Below are positions 17,150 to 25,821 of a stretch of DNA of 64,000 bases, one piece after another. Each line of letters begins with the position of its first letter. The first letter of the stretch is position 1. The stretch comes from Elusimicrobiota bacterium (GTDB lineage: Bacteria > Elusimicrobiota > Elusimicrobia > FEN-1173). The position numbers and the translations under genes were made by a program. The DNA lies in assembly GCA_016788905.1 (NCBI GenBank), contig JAEURZ010000012.1, forward strand, positions 23,037 to 87,036, read 5' to 3'. The notes below the pieces were generated by a model, which worked only from the letters and a program-made list of their open reading frames with translations, had not been told where the DNA came from and did no database searches.

Positions 17150-20100
17150 CTAATTCTTCATTCCAGAAAGACGTTTTTCGATTTGTCCTAACCGATTTTT
17201 TATCTGTTCATTTTCTGTTGTTAGTCTTTTGTTTTCAACCTTCATTTCAACATTTTCAGTTTCGAGCCGCAAAATTTTCTTGTCGACCAAACTTCCCCCC
17301 GCCAGCCCAATCCCCACCGCCACATTGACCCGTTTTAATCCAAGATCAGACGACGAGGCCCAGGAGGTCCCCACAGCATTTTGTATCTCGGCCATGGTCG
17401 CCGAACTCCGCGGAACCCCCCGCCCAGTCCCGTCACCGTTGGCCACAATCAAATCCCCTTCATGAACTTTCCCTCTGACCAGAACCGGCAATTGCCCCGC
17501 AAAAGCCACCAGCATCCCGTGCCCCGGTTCTTTGATATCGTTCCCCACAAACGCCGCCGTTTGGGTGGACGATACCACCACATAAACTCCCCGGTACATA
17601 ACGATCGATCCCATTGCTGGAATAGGCCCCTCCCAATCCACCCACTCCGCAAAGTCCGCCCCGCTGGCGTTAATTGTCCCCGCCGCATTAATCGACCGCC
17701 CCGTCACCGAGTCCTTCGCCACATACTCCACCGCGTCCGCCGCGTTATACCCCCCCGTAATCCCCCCGGCCGGACTCACCACTTTCCAATAAACGGTTCC
17801 CGCGTTTTGCCCCTGAACCGCCACCGATCCCGCGGTCGTCTGATTCACGTCCAACTTCCCATTGGGGTTCGTCGTTCCAATTCCCACGTTGCCTGAGGAA
17901 ACAAGAGTCATCTTCCGTGTTCCCGTAAGGGTCGTGTTATCTGGAGCCGTGTAAAAACGAAGTTCAGTCGCCGCGTTATTGTTAGTATAACCTCCTCCAA
18001 TAGCCACTGCACTAACAGCGCTATCATCAATTGCGGCCCCAATGAGAGTCACGGGTTCTTCCGAATTGAGCCAATGTCTTGAGGTTAACGCGCTACTTTT
18101 AACAGCAGCATCAGTGGTTGTTCTCCCAATAATAATGGCCCGATTGTTATACCCACTTGTATCGATGAACTGAGATCGACCCGAAACGTGAAGAGTAGTT
18201 TCAGGACTTGTGGTCCCGATACCAACATTCCCCCCGTTTGGATTAATCAACATAGGATACGTTGTCGCAAGGTTCAGTCCATTTCCTGTTTGTAACCAGA
18301 GCCCCGAACCTCCAGCCGACCCGATGTCCAATACAGCCCCATCAGTTCGCCCCAAACGAAGCCGCTGACCCGCGCTTTGAGACGCCCCGCTAGAAGCGGG
18401 AAACGCCGAAGAAACATCATAAATATCCAACTTCGCCCCTGGGTTCACCGTTCCAATCCCGAGCCGTTTATTGGTGTTGTCCCAAAAGAAGTTTCCGTTG
18501 TCCTGCCCCGCCGACGCCGCCCCGTTGGCGAACAGCACGCTCCCGGACGTCAGTCCCGACAAAGTCCCCGCGCTCCCCTGAAAAGCAAAAGTCTGACGGT
18601 TGGTGGTGTTGGTCGAAAAATAGAGGTTCGTACCATCAAATTCCAAGGCCCCCACCTCCGGCGTCGTCAAACTCGTCCCCGCCGTAAACTTTAACGGCGC
18701 GGTGTTCGCGGTGGCTGTCCCTGCCTTCAAATGCAACACTGAGGTGGGTGATGTCGTCCCTATGCCCACATTCCCTTGGCGGGTCCCCCCAGCGATGACC
18801 ATCGCAATTCCTGTTCCTCCTGCCCCTCCCGTAAGAAAATTTAAATTTCCCCACGGACCCACAAGTGAATTAAGACTATTGATAAAGTTGGTGTCCGCAA
18901 AAGTCCCGTACCGGAATCCTCCATTTCCCGCGTTTTGTTCTATGTCCAAGTAATTCCCATTTCGCGAAACACGAAAAATACTACTCCCTCGATTATCCGA
19001 TCCAACGCTGTTAATAATTGCCAATAACAAATTACTCCCAACAGTCTCACTGCTGTAAACATTCAATTTCACTCCGGGGCTCCCCGTCCCGATGCCCAGC
19101 CTTTTGTTGGCATTGTCCCAGAAGAAGTTGCTGTTGTCCTGCCCCGCCGACGCCGCCCCGTTGGCGAAGAGGACACTGCCGGAGGTGAGAGGAGCGTTCG
19201 TTGAAATGACATTGTTTCCCCCCACGGTGACGGTGGAGGCGGCAACAGAGCCGGCATTGGTCACGTTGTTTCCCCCCATATCAATCGATCCGCTCATGGT
19301 CCCGCCAGCAAGGGGGAGTTTTCCGCTGTCGGTCCCCGCGGGGATCCGCGCCGCATCCAGAACCCCACTGGTGATTTTCGCGGCGTCCAGGTTGGGAATG
19401 TCCCCCGCGCTTAGCGTGTCCCCCACCGTCACTCGCCCTTTGGCGTCCGTCGTGACTTTGGTATACGTCCCCGCGGTCCCGGTGCTCGTAAGCGTCACCG
19501 CACCCGCCGAAGAAATCGTTGCGTCACCGGACAGAGCCACCCCCGCCACCGCATTCGATCCGTCCCCCACAAGAATCTGACCCGCCGGCAGGGCCGAATC
19601 CACTTTGCTATTGAACGTCGCCCAGTCCCCGCTCGCCAGGTAACCGTCCGTGCTCGCGTTGGCGCGGGAAACAGAAATCGTGGGCGTGGTACCCCCCGAG
19701 CTCGACAGCGGCGCGTTCGCGCCAACGCTCGTCACCGTCCCATCACCGGTCGACACCGTTTGCCAACTCCCGTTCACATAACTTTCCACCGCGTTCAAGG
19801 TGCTGTTGTAGCGGGTGTCCCCATTGGCGGGGGTGCCTGGGCGCTCGGCACTTGTTCCGGTGGGGAGCCTTACCGCGTCGCTCTTGGCGCTGAGGTCAAG
19901 GCTCGTGGCCGGGGCGCCACCTAACCCGATCCGGTCTACGTTCAATTGGGCGGTGCCGCTCACGTGGCTTCCTGAAATGGAACTTGTGGCTATTTTTACA
20001 CCCGTCACCGCTCCGTCTTGTAACGCCGCAGTATTCACACCACCCGCTTGGACGGATTCCGCCAGAGTGGCCACATGGGACCGCGGGACCGGTGTCACAC

Positions 20101-20455
20101 GGAGTTTGGGTAGGAGCGGAGTTCCCGCGACGCTCAAAAGCGCATAGAGAGGTTCACTGCCCGCATAGGCGGAGGCATCCAAGGGCGATCCCACGGGGGT
20201 ACCGGATCCCAGCTCATAAGAAAAAACGCCTTGAGGGTTAATGGGGGTAATGAGGCCAGTTTCGGTATACACCGGAGTCCCGCCCGTGGTGGCGGGATCG
20301 CCATCCCGGTAAAGCCGCCATTCCACCGAGGTCGGTGTTCCGATGGGGTTCCCGTTGTTGTCGGAAAGGCGCCCCTGAACCATGAAGTTGAAATCGGCCC
20401 AGGCAACGCCGCCAACAATAAATATTGAAACCAAAAATGCCAACCGTTTTGTCAC
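17150..20455 (-). CDS. Exported fibre-like repeat protein with C-terminal coiled coil
   Basis: This 1,101-residue protein begins with a signal peptide (GTG start; LAFLVSIFIVGGVAWA). A folded N-terminal part of about 130 residues (VQGRLSDNNGNPIGTPTSVE) comes next. A long low-complexity fibre region rich in Gly, Ser, Thr and Ala holds repeated LGIGT/VGIGTT-x-P modules, each followed by a KL(D/N)V-like strand, as in phage tail fibres and trimeric surface adhesins. One module of about 45 residues (SGSVLFANGAASAGQDN) is duplicated, visible in DNA at about 18460-18560 and 19080-19180. The C-terminus has a conserved ADFAEWVDWEGPIP domain and ends with a heptad coiled coil (about residues 1060-1098), probably for trimerisation. 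It is likely a cell-surface or appendage fibre. No partner gene is adjacent, and the ribosome site is weak. Confidence 0.72.
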   Translation of the reverse strand: MTKRLAFLVSIFIVGGVAWADFNFMVQGRLSDNNGNPIGTPTSVEWRLYRDGDPATTGGTPVYTETGLITPINPQGVFSYELGSGTPVGSPLDASAYAGSEPLYALLSVAGTPLLPKLRVTPVPRSHVATLAESVQAGGVNTAALQDGAVTGVKIATSSISGSHVSGTAQLNVDRIGLGGAPATSLDLSAKSDAVRLPTGTSAERPGTPANGDTRYNSTLNAVESYVNGSWQTVSTGDGTVTSVGANAPLSSSGGTTPTISVSRANASTDGYLASGDWATFNSKVDSALPAGQILVGDGSNAVAGVALSGDATISSAGAVTLTSTGTAGTYTKVTTDAKGRVTVGDTLSAGDIPNLDAAKITSGVLDAARIPAGTDSGKLPLAGGTMSGSIDMGGNNVTNAGSVAASTVTVGGNNVISTNAPLTSGSVLFANGAASAGQDNSNFFWDNANKRLGIGTGSPGVKLNVYSSETVGSNLLLAIINSVGSDNRGSSIFRVSRNGNYLDIEQNAGNGGFRYGTFADTNFINSLNSLVGPWGNLNFLTGGAGGTGIAMVIAGGTRQGNVGIGTTSPTSVLHLKAGTATANTAPLKFTAGTSLTTPEVGALEFDGTNLYFSTNTTNRQTFAFQGSAGTLSGLTSGSVLFANGAASAGQDNGNFFWDNTNKRLGIGTVNPGAKLDIYDVSSAFPASSGASQSAGQRLRLGRTDGAVLDIGSAGGSGLWLQTGNGLNLATTYPMLINPNGGNVGIGTTSPETTLHVSGRSQFIDTSGYNNRAIIIGRTTTDAAVKSSALTSRHWLNSEEPVTLIGAAIDDSAVSAVAIGGGYTNNNAATELRFYTAPDNTTLTGTRKMTLVSSGNVGIGTTNPNGKLDVNQTTAGSVAVQGQNAGTVYWKVVSPAGGITGGYNAADAVEYVAKDSVTGRSINAAGTINASGADFAEWVDWEGPIPAMGSIVMYRGVYVVVSSTQTAAFVGNDIKEPGHGMLVAFAGQLPVLVRGKVHEGDLIVANGDGTGRGVPRSSATMAEIQNAVGTSWASSSDLGLKRVNVAVGIGLAGGSLVDKKILRLETENVEMKVENKRLTTENEQIKNRLGQIEKRLSGMKN

Positions 20456-20694
20456 CCGAGAAGTCCACCCTAAGGCAAAATAATGGAGCCGACTCTACCG
20501 GCCCCGCGATCAACCGTCCACTGAGGAACGGCCCCTTCCATATACAGCAGGAACGTCCATAATTCAAGGGTTTCGTAGACCAAGCAACTGAGGGTCGAGT
20601 AGCCCGGGGGATTCCACCCCCAGGCTCTCACAGATCCCTACATAAATCTCTCGATTCATACGACTCTTCCTGATCAGACCGCATTCCATCGCCA

Positions 20695-20723
20695 TTGACA
20701 AATATCTCATTATGAGATACAAT
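20695..20723 (+). promoter_or_regulatory. higBA promoter with operator in the spacer
   Basis: TTGACA (20695-20700) and TACAAT (20718-20723) are separated by exactly 17 bases. A perfect palindrome with 8-bp arms, TATCTCATTATGAGATA (20703-20719), fills the spacer and overlaps the -10 box. This is the expected place for the HigA antitoxin to bind and repress. The toxin ATG is 11 bases after the -10 box. Confidence 0.85.
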
Positions 20724-20734
20724 CGCTTTACATC

Positions 20735-21022
20735 ATGAGGATCATCACGCGAAAACGGTTGATCGAGTTTTCAAAACGGCACCCCGATGCACGACACGGT
20801 CTCACGCATTGGTATCGTGTCATGACGCATACGGATTATGCCTCACGGGCGGCCCTTCGGGTTACGTTTCCCAGTGCCGATGCTGTCGATCCGTTAACGG
20901 TTTTCAATATTGCAGGAAACGAGGTCCGATTGATTGTAGCGATCCACTACAACCGCAAGATCGTCTACATCCGCCACGTGTTGACTCACGCGGAATACGA
21001 CAAAGACAAATGGAAGGAATAA
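20735..21022 (+). CDS. higB: HigB-family mRNA interferase toxin
   Basis: This 95-residue protein matches the HigB toxin family (RelE-like fold) that cleaves ribosome-bound mRNA. It shows the typical MRIITRKRLIEFSKRHPDA start, a central WYRVMT, and the C-terminal IVYIRHVLTHAEYDKDKW. Toxin before antitoxin is the usual higBA order. The ATG is very close to the promoter and lacks a ribosome site, so a leaderless message is likely. The antitoxin gene follows after 4 bases. Confidence 0.93.
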   Translation: MRIITRKRLIEFSKRHPDARHGLTHWYRVMTHTDYASRAALRVTFPSADAVDPLTVFNIAGNEVRLIVAIHYNRKIVYIRHVLTHAEYDKDKWKE

Positions 21023-21026
21023 AAAT

Positions 21027-21428
21027 ATGCGCCTCAAACTGAAAGAAATCATCAAAGCCTGGCCCGTTCTGTCGAAAGCGCTGTCCGTTCCTCACAAACG
21101 TGCCGAGTATGAAGAGACGGTCGCGTTGCTCGATGAATTGATCGACACCGTGGGGGAAAACGAAAATCATCCCCTGGCCTCTCTCATGGAAACGCTCTCC
21201 GCCGTTGTCGAAGCCTACGAACAACACCACGTCCCCGAATTTTCGGAGGAGCCACGCTTTTCTCTCAGAGCGCTCATGAAAGAACATGGTCTCACCCAGG
21301 GGAACCTCCCCGAGGTGGGCAGCCAAGGGGTCGTCTCCGAAGTCTTGAATGGAAAACGACGCCTCAACATCCGTCAAATCCAAGCACTCAGCCACCGTTT
21401 CGGCGTGGCCCCCGCCGTCTTCCTGTAA
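21027..21428 (+). CDS. higA: HigA-family antitoxin with helix-turn-helix
   Basis: This 133-residue protein is the predicted antidote and repressor of HigB. Its C-terminal half is a Cro/C1-type helix-turn-helix (LRALMKEHGLTQGNLPEV, QGVVSEVLNGKRRLN, IRQIQALSHRFGVAPAVFL). The N-terminal half is acidic and probably wraps the toxin. It is co-transcribed with higB and likely binds the palindrome at 20703-20719. Confidence 0.92.
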   Translation: MRLKLKEIIKAWPVLSKALSVPHKRAEYEETVALLDELIDTVGENENHPLASLMETLSAVVEAYEQHHVPEFSEEPRFSLRALMKEHGLTQGNLPEVGSQGVVSEVLNGKRRLNIRQIQALSHRFGVAPAVFL

Positions 21429-21581
21429 CCCTGATTAAAATCCCCTCACCGGATTGAAACGGATCTACCGGACCAGTCCCAACAGGTAGGAATCTTCCTC
21501 TGAAAATGGGGCGTGACCCAAGCGCTAAATTTGAACTAAAATAGGGGCCGCATCAGTCCTTTGTTCTACCGGGTTTTTCTC

Positions 21582-21610
21582 TTGACGAAAAACACACCCT
21601 CTGTTACACT
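21582..21610 (+). promoter_or_regulatory. Promoter of the sensor kinase gene
   Basis: TTGACG (21582-21587) and TACACT (21605-21610) have a 17-base spacer. The TTG start codon of the kinase lies eight bases after the -10 box, so the transcript would start at or next to the start codon. Confidence 0.65.
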
Positions 21611-21618
21611 GAAATACC

Positions 21619-23067
21619 TTGAAACATATTAGCCTTCGCACAAAACTGGTTGCCCATTCCACCCTGCTGGTGCTTGTGGCCGTCGTCGGGGTCGGGGTTT
21701 CCCTTTACATTGCGGAGAAACGCTACCTGATCCAACGATTTGATCAATCCCAAGAAGACAATGTCAACTCGTTGGTTCAAATCCGCCGGGAAGCCGTCAC
21801 CGCCCAAAACGATCAACTTCTTTTAAGTTACCTTTCCCTTCTTCGCCGGTCCCGAGCGCTCAGCTACGCCATGATCCAAGACAACACGGGACGCGTCGTG
21901 GCACACACCAACCCCGCCTTTGTGGGGCAACGCCTAACCGACCCCCTCAGTCTTCGCGCCATTGAGGCCACAAGCCTTCTCCGCCAACAAGGCGGGGCAA
22001 CAGACGATGTGGTGGATTTGGCTCTCCCGATCATGCAAGGGTTCACCCGAATGGGAATTGCCCGGGTCGGATATTCGCAGACCTCCATGGGCCTACTGGT
22101 GGGGCAAGCCCTGGAAGCCGCTCACCATCGCATCGTGATCGCGGGCCTTTTGGCCATAGGATTCGGCGTCGTGGTCGCGGTCATGCTGTCCTTGCTCCTA
22201 ACGCGCCCGATTGGGCTATTGAGGGACGGCGCCCATAAAATTGGTGAAGGAAATTTGGACCACCGCATTCGCATCACCACACGGGACGAACTGGGTGAAC
22301 TCGCCCATGAGTTCAACGTCATGGCCACGAAACTCCAGGAATTGGACCAATTGAAACAGGACTTTGTTTCCAACGTCACCCACGAACTCCGATCCCCCCT
22401 CACCTCCCTGCGCGGGTATGTGGAACTTCTCCTCCGAGAAGGGGCGGGCGCCATTAACGAAGAGCAGCGGGAATTTCTGATCGTTATAAAAAACAATTCG
22501 GTTCGGCTGGCCCGGTTCATCGATAACCTTTTGGACGTGGCAAAAATCGAAGCGGGGAAAATAGAACTTCACCCCGAACGCATCCGGCTACAAGATCTTG
22601 CTTTAGAAATGACGGTCGTCTTCCGGCCCCTCGCCCAGGAAAAAGACATCACGTTCCTAACGGACTTCCCCCCCCGCCTTCGCCCCATCCACGCGGACGC
22701 GGACAAACTTCTGGAAGTGATGACAAATTTATTGAGCAACGCCTTCAAATTCACCCCGGCCCAAGGGAAAGTCACTCTGGCCGCAACCGAAGAAGAGGGG
22801 AACGTGCACATCCTCATCAAAGACACCGGCATCGGGATCCCCCCGGAATCCCTGGGAATTATTTTCAACAAATTTGAACAGGTCAAACCCACCCAAGGAT
22901 TGGCCCGAAAAACAAAGGGGTCCGGCTTGGGACTTACGATTGTGAAAGGGATTGTGGAAGCCCATGGCGGTCGGGTGTGGATCGAAAGTCAGATGAATCA
23001 AGGCACCACGGTCCATGTTCTCCTTCCCCAACCCGGCCGGGAGGAAGAAGATATCGAATTGATTTAA
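21619..23067 (+). CDS. Membrane sensor histidine kinase
   Basis: This 482-residue protein has two membrane helices (about residues 10-32 and 175-198) around an extracytoplasmic sensor domain that looks PAS/CHASE-like (ALSYAMIQDNTGRVVAHTNP). A HAMP linker (RPIGLLRDGAHKIGEGNL) follows. The HisKA box is FVSNVTHELRSPLTSLRGYV, with phosphate acceptor His255. The ATPase domain has the N box (NLLSNAFKF), G1 (DTGIGIP) and G2 (GSGLGLTIV). It is paired with the response regulator 89 bases downstream. The start is a TTG without a ribosome site, consistent with a leaderless message; no ATG lies nearby. The stimulus is unknown. Confidence 0.9.
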   Translation: MKHISLRTKLVAHSTLLVLVAVVGVGVSLYIAEKRYLIQRFDQSQEDNVNSLVQIRREAVTAQNDQLLLSYLSLLRRSRALSYAMIQDNTGRVVAHTNPAFVGQRLTDPLSLRAIEATSLLRQQGGATDDVVDLALPIMQGFTRMGIARVGYSQTSMGLLVGQALEAAHHRIVIAGLLAIGFGVVVAVMLSLLLTRPIGLLRDGAHKIGEGNLDHRIRITTRDELGELAHEFNVMATKLQELDQLKQDFVSNVTHELRSPLTSLRGYVELLLREGAGAINEEQREFLIVIKNNSVRLARFIDNLLDVAKIEAGKIELHPERIRLQDLALEMTVVFRPLAQEKDITFLTDFPPRLRPIHADADKLLEVMTNLLSNAFKFTPAQGKVTLAATEEEGNVHILIKDTGIGIPPESLGIIFNKFEQVKPTQGLARKTKGSGLGLTIVKGIVEAHGGRVWIESQMNQGTTVHVLLPQPGREEEDIELI

Positions 23068-23156
23068 ACCTGACAGAGATAAAGATATTTACAAAGAGAT
23101 AGACAATGATCTAGGATGGATTTTCCGATGGGCCATTTTTTCAGGGGGATACCGGA

Positions 23157-23837
23157 ATGATAAAGAAACGCGTCTTGGTTGTGGATGACGACAGAGACAT
23201 CCGCCGTTTGGTGGAAAGCATCTTATCCAAAGAGGGATTTGTCACCATCGGGGCGGAAAACGGGGCCGACGCCTTAAAAAAAGTCGTCAATTCAAAACCT
23301 GACTTGATCATCCTTGATCTCCAATTGCCGGACAAAGATGGGTTCGAGATTTGCAAAATCCTTCGGGCGGATCCTGCCACACGCTACATCCCGGTGGTTT
23401 TCCTCACTGTCCAAAACCTAGATTCCTACAAGATCGCCGGGTTGGAAATCGGGGCCGACGACTACATCACCAAACCGTTTAACCAAACGGAATTGGTGGC
23501 CCGGATCAAAGCCGTCCTTCGCCGCGCCGAATGGCGGGACAAAAAGGACCCCGGCTTAAAAGAAGGCCCCCTCACCATTGACATGGAAAAACACACGGCT
23601 GTCATGGATGGGAAAGCCATCAACCTGGCCCCCAAAGAATTCGATCTCCTCCTCACCCTCATGCGCAACGAAGGGAAAGTTCTCACCCGCGCCGAACTCT
23701 CGGAAACCGTTTGGGGTCAAGAATATTTCGGCAACACCCGAACAGTTGACGTTCATGTGGGCCGTCTCCGCCGTAAACTGGGCAAACAAGGCGACCGCGT
23801 CAAAACCGTCGAACGCATCGGCTACCGCTTCGAATAA
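23157..23837 (+). CDS. OmpR/PhoB-type response regulator
   Basis: This 226-residue protein has a receiver domain with the acidic pocket VVDDDRD, phospho-acceptor Asp54 in ILDLQLP, and Lys106 in ITKPF. The C-terminal winged helix is of the PhoB type (LAPKEFDLLLTLMRNEGKV, TRTVDVHVGRLRRKLG, VERIGYRFE). It is the likely partner of the preceding kinase. GGGGGA lies upstream of the ATG. Confidence 0.92.
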   Translation: MIKKRVLVVDDDRDIRRLVESILSKEGFVTIGAENGADALKKVVNSKPDLIILDLQLPDKDGFEICKILRADPATRYIPVVFLTVQNLDSYKIAGLEIGADDYITKPFNQTELVARIKAVLRRAEWRDKKDPGLKEGPLTIDMEKHTAVMDGKAINLAPKEFDLLLTLMRNEGKVLTRAELSETVWGQEYFGNTRTVDVHVGRLRRKLGKQGDRVKTVERIGYRFE

Positions 23838-24003
23838 CACGTCCCAACGTTCCGGTTTTTTCTTCAGCCCCGGAGGAAAAGAGCCAAGGAGAGGGTATGT
23901 TCTACACGGGAAAACGCCTCGCATCGATTCCCCCAACACGTGCTCGAACAGAAGAGGGGAAGAACTCCTTCCTTCGCTTCGTTGAGCTCAACGAAATTCC
24001 TCC

Positions 24004-24055
24004 TTTAATAACGATATTGACAATTAAAATATATTGGCATAAGATTTAATAACGA
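24004..24055 (+). promoter_or_regulatory. Promoter of the broken fic gene with paired direct repeats
   Basis: TTGACA (24017-24022) and TAAGAT (24040-24045) are 17 bases apart. An 11-base direct repeat, TTTAATAACGA, occurs at 24004-24014 and 24045-24055, one copy on each side. This resembles a pair of repressor sites, perhaps for the Fic protein's own winged helix. Confidence 0.6.
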
Positions 24056-24056
24056 C

Positions 24057-25218
24057 ATGAGGCAAGGAATCCCCAAAACGAACCCTCGTGCGGGCCGATG
24101 GGAAAAACAATCTGGGCCGGAACCCTTTTATTGCTTTCTCCCGGCCCCCTTACCACCCCGTCCGACCATTGAATTTAACGGCCGCCTCCAAGAGAGGGTG
24201 GCAAGGGCAAGCCACGCACTGGGCCGTGTCACAATTGCCCAACCCATCACTTTTGCTTTATACCTACATCCGGAAGGAGGCGGTACTCTCTTCTCAAATT
24301 GAGGGAACTCAATCCTCTCTTTCCGATCTCCTGCTTTTTGAAAACAAGCAGGCCCCGGGTGTTCCGGTAGGCGATGTCAAAGAAGTATCAAACTACGTGG
24401 GGGCCTTGGAATACGGCATGAAACGTCTGAAGGGCGGATTTCCTCTCAGCTTAAGGTTGATGCGTGAAATCCATGCCGTCCTTCTGAGTGGTTCAAGGGG
24501 AGCGCACCAACAGCCGGGAGAGTTTCGTCGCTCACAGAACTGGATTGGGGGGAGCCGACCGGGCAATGCACTTTATGTCCCGCCACCGGCACGAGAGGTT
24601 CTGCCCGCAATGGGCGCATTGGAGAAGTTTATTCATGGGGTTCCCGTCCAAACCCCTACACTCATCAAAGCAGGTCTCGTACACGCGCAGTTTGAAAGCA
24701 TCCACCCCTTCTTGGATGGAAACGGACGTTTGGGACGTCTCCTCATTCCTTTTATTCTCTATGAGGAACAAGCCTTAACCCATCCCTTTCTATATCTCAG
24801 CCTCCATTTTAAAGAGAACCGGCAGTATTATTACGAAACCCTCCAAAGCGTTCGGATCAACGGAGACTGGGAGCGATGGTTGGATTTCTATTTAGAGGGT
24901 ATCGAAAAGGTATCAAACCAGGCCTGCGGGACAGTGGAAAAATTGACCTGGATGTTTGAACAACACAAGAGCAAGATCGAAGAAATAGGCCGCGCCGCCA
25001 ATTCAGCCTTGAACGTGTTTGAACTTTTGAAGAAACGATGCCTCGTTTCTCTCCCGGTCATTCAGAACGAATTAAAACTCACATTCCCCACCGCCAACAA
25101 AGCCCTTTTGAACCTTCAAAACCTGGGCTTCGTCAAAGAAATCACCGGAAAACGCCGGGATCGCATTTTCTCCTATGAACCGTATCTCAAGGTCCTCCAT
25201 ACGGGAAAAATGCATTAA
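24057..25218 (+). pseudogene. Fic family protein gene with frameshift near 24228
   Basis: The first about 57 codons are in one frame (NPRAGRWEKQ, then FLPAPLPPRPTIEFNGRLQE, then ASHALGRV), matching the usual N-terminus of this Fic subgroup. From about 24230 the match continues in the +1 frame (QLPNPSLLLYTYIRKEAVLS) to the stop at 25218. Between ALGR and LPNP relatives have several more residues, so a small deletion not divisible by three is likely. The rest is intact: the inhibitory motif SSQIEGT, the catalytic HPFLDGNGR with His encoded at 24703, and a C-terminal winged helix. A GTG in the second frame at 24088 could start an N-terminally altered protein, but it would lack the normal start. 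It is most probably inactive, unless this is a sequencing error or programmed shift. Confidence 0.8.
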
Positions 25219-25254
25219 CCAGCGCAAACAATCCCCAGTTAAAATCGGAACGGC

Positions 25255-25629
25255 TCAGAAGTCTCTCGTCTCCAACAACCCCTGCAGGTTTTTGGCGAAA
25301 ACCGAATACCGGACCGGCTTAATCAGCTTGACTTTCACGGGAGATTCCCCCAACCGGGTTTCGTCCACCATACCAGAAACAATCATGACCGGCGTTCCGT
25401 TCGTCACCGGATGAACCCGTAACCGCCGCAGCACTTCGTAGCCGTTCACGAACGGCATTTCCAGATCCAGTGTAATGAGGTGCGGCCGAAATTCAATGGC
25501 CGCCCGAAGCGAATCCCGCGCGTCCGTCACACACCGGACGTCAAACCCTAACGCTTCACAAAAGTCCCCCAACAGATCAGCCATGCCGATGTCGTCGTCG
25601 ATGACAAGAATTCGTTTTTCATACGACAT
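25255..25629 (-). CDS. Stand-alone receiver-domain response regulator
   Basis: This 124-residue protein is only a receiver domain: RILVIDDD, phospho-acceptor Asp55 in TLDLEMP, and the conserved Lys in LIKPV. There is no output domain, so it would act by protein contact, as CheY- or Spo0F-like proteins do. The frame is open eleven codons further upstream, but AAGGAGG lies six bases before the ATG at 25629, so this start is preferred. It is divergent from the giant gene at 25822, sharing the 190-base region with the TTGTnACAA boxes. Confidence 0.88.
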   Translation of the reverse strand: MSYEKRILVIDDDIGMADLLGDFCEALGFDVRCVTDARDSLRAAIEFRPHLITLDLEMPFVNGYEVLRRLRVHPVTNGTPVMIVSGMVDETRLGESPVKVKLIKPVRYSVFAKNLQGLLETRDF

Positions 25630-25700
25630 GCCCGCCTCCTTCCGATTCATTATGTCACACAATTACCCTACACCCAGTCCCGCCCGCCTGCCTTAAGATG

Positions 25701-25737
25701 TTGTAACAATTTCCTGCGTTTACAAATTTGTTACAAA
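25701..25737. promoter_or_regulatory. TTGTnACAA boxes upstream of the giant Lon-like gene
   Basis: TTGTAACAA (25701-25709) and TTTGTTACAAA (25727-25737) are short palindromes with centres 27 bases apart. They lie about 85-120 bases before the 25822 start and 64-108 bases upstream of the divergent receiver gene start. Similar boxes lie before the left-edge paralogue (2822-2876), which suggests one regulator for both. Confidence 0.5.
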
Positions 25738-25821
25738 TTCTTAAGAGATCCTTTTGTTTTCTTTGGTATCTTACGAATCAAGAATTCACTCAATATTGAT
25801 TCAAGAAGGACTGATCCCTAG

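Noticed and set aside
20456..20690. Short minus-strand frames between the fibre gene and higB
   Set aside because: A 31-codon frame beginning MNREIYVGIC has a mobile-element look, but it is too short and I could not tie it to a family.
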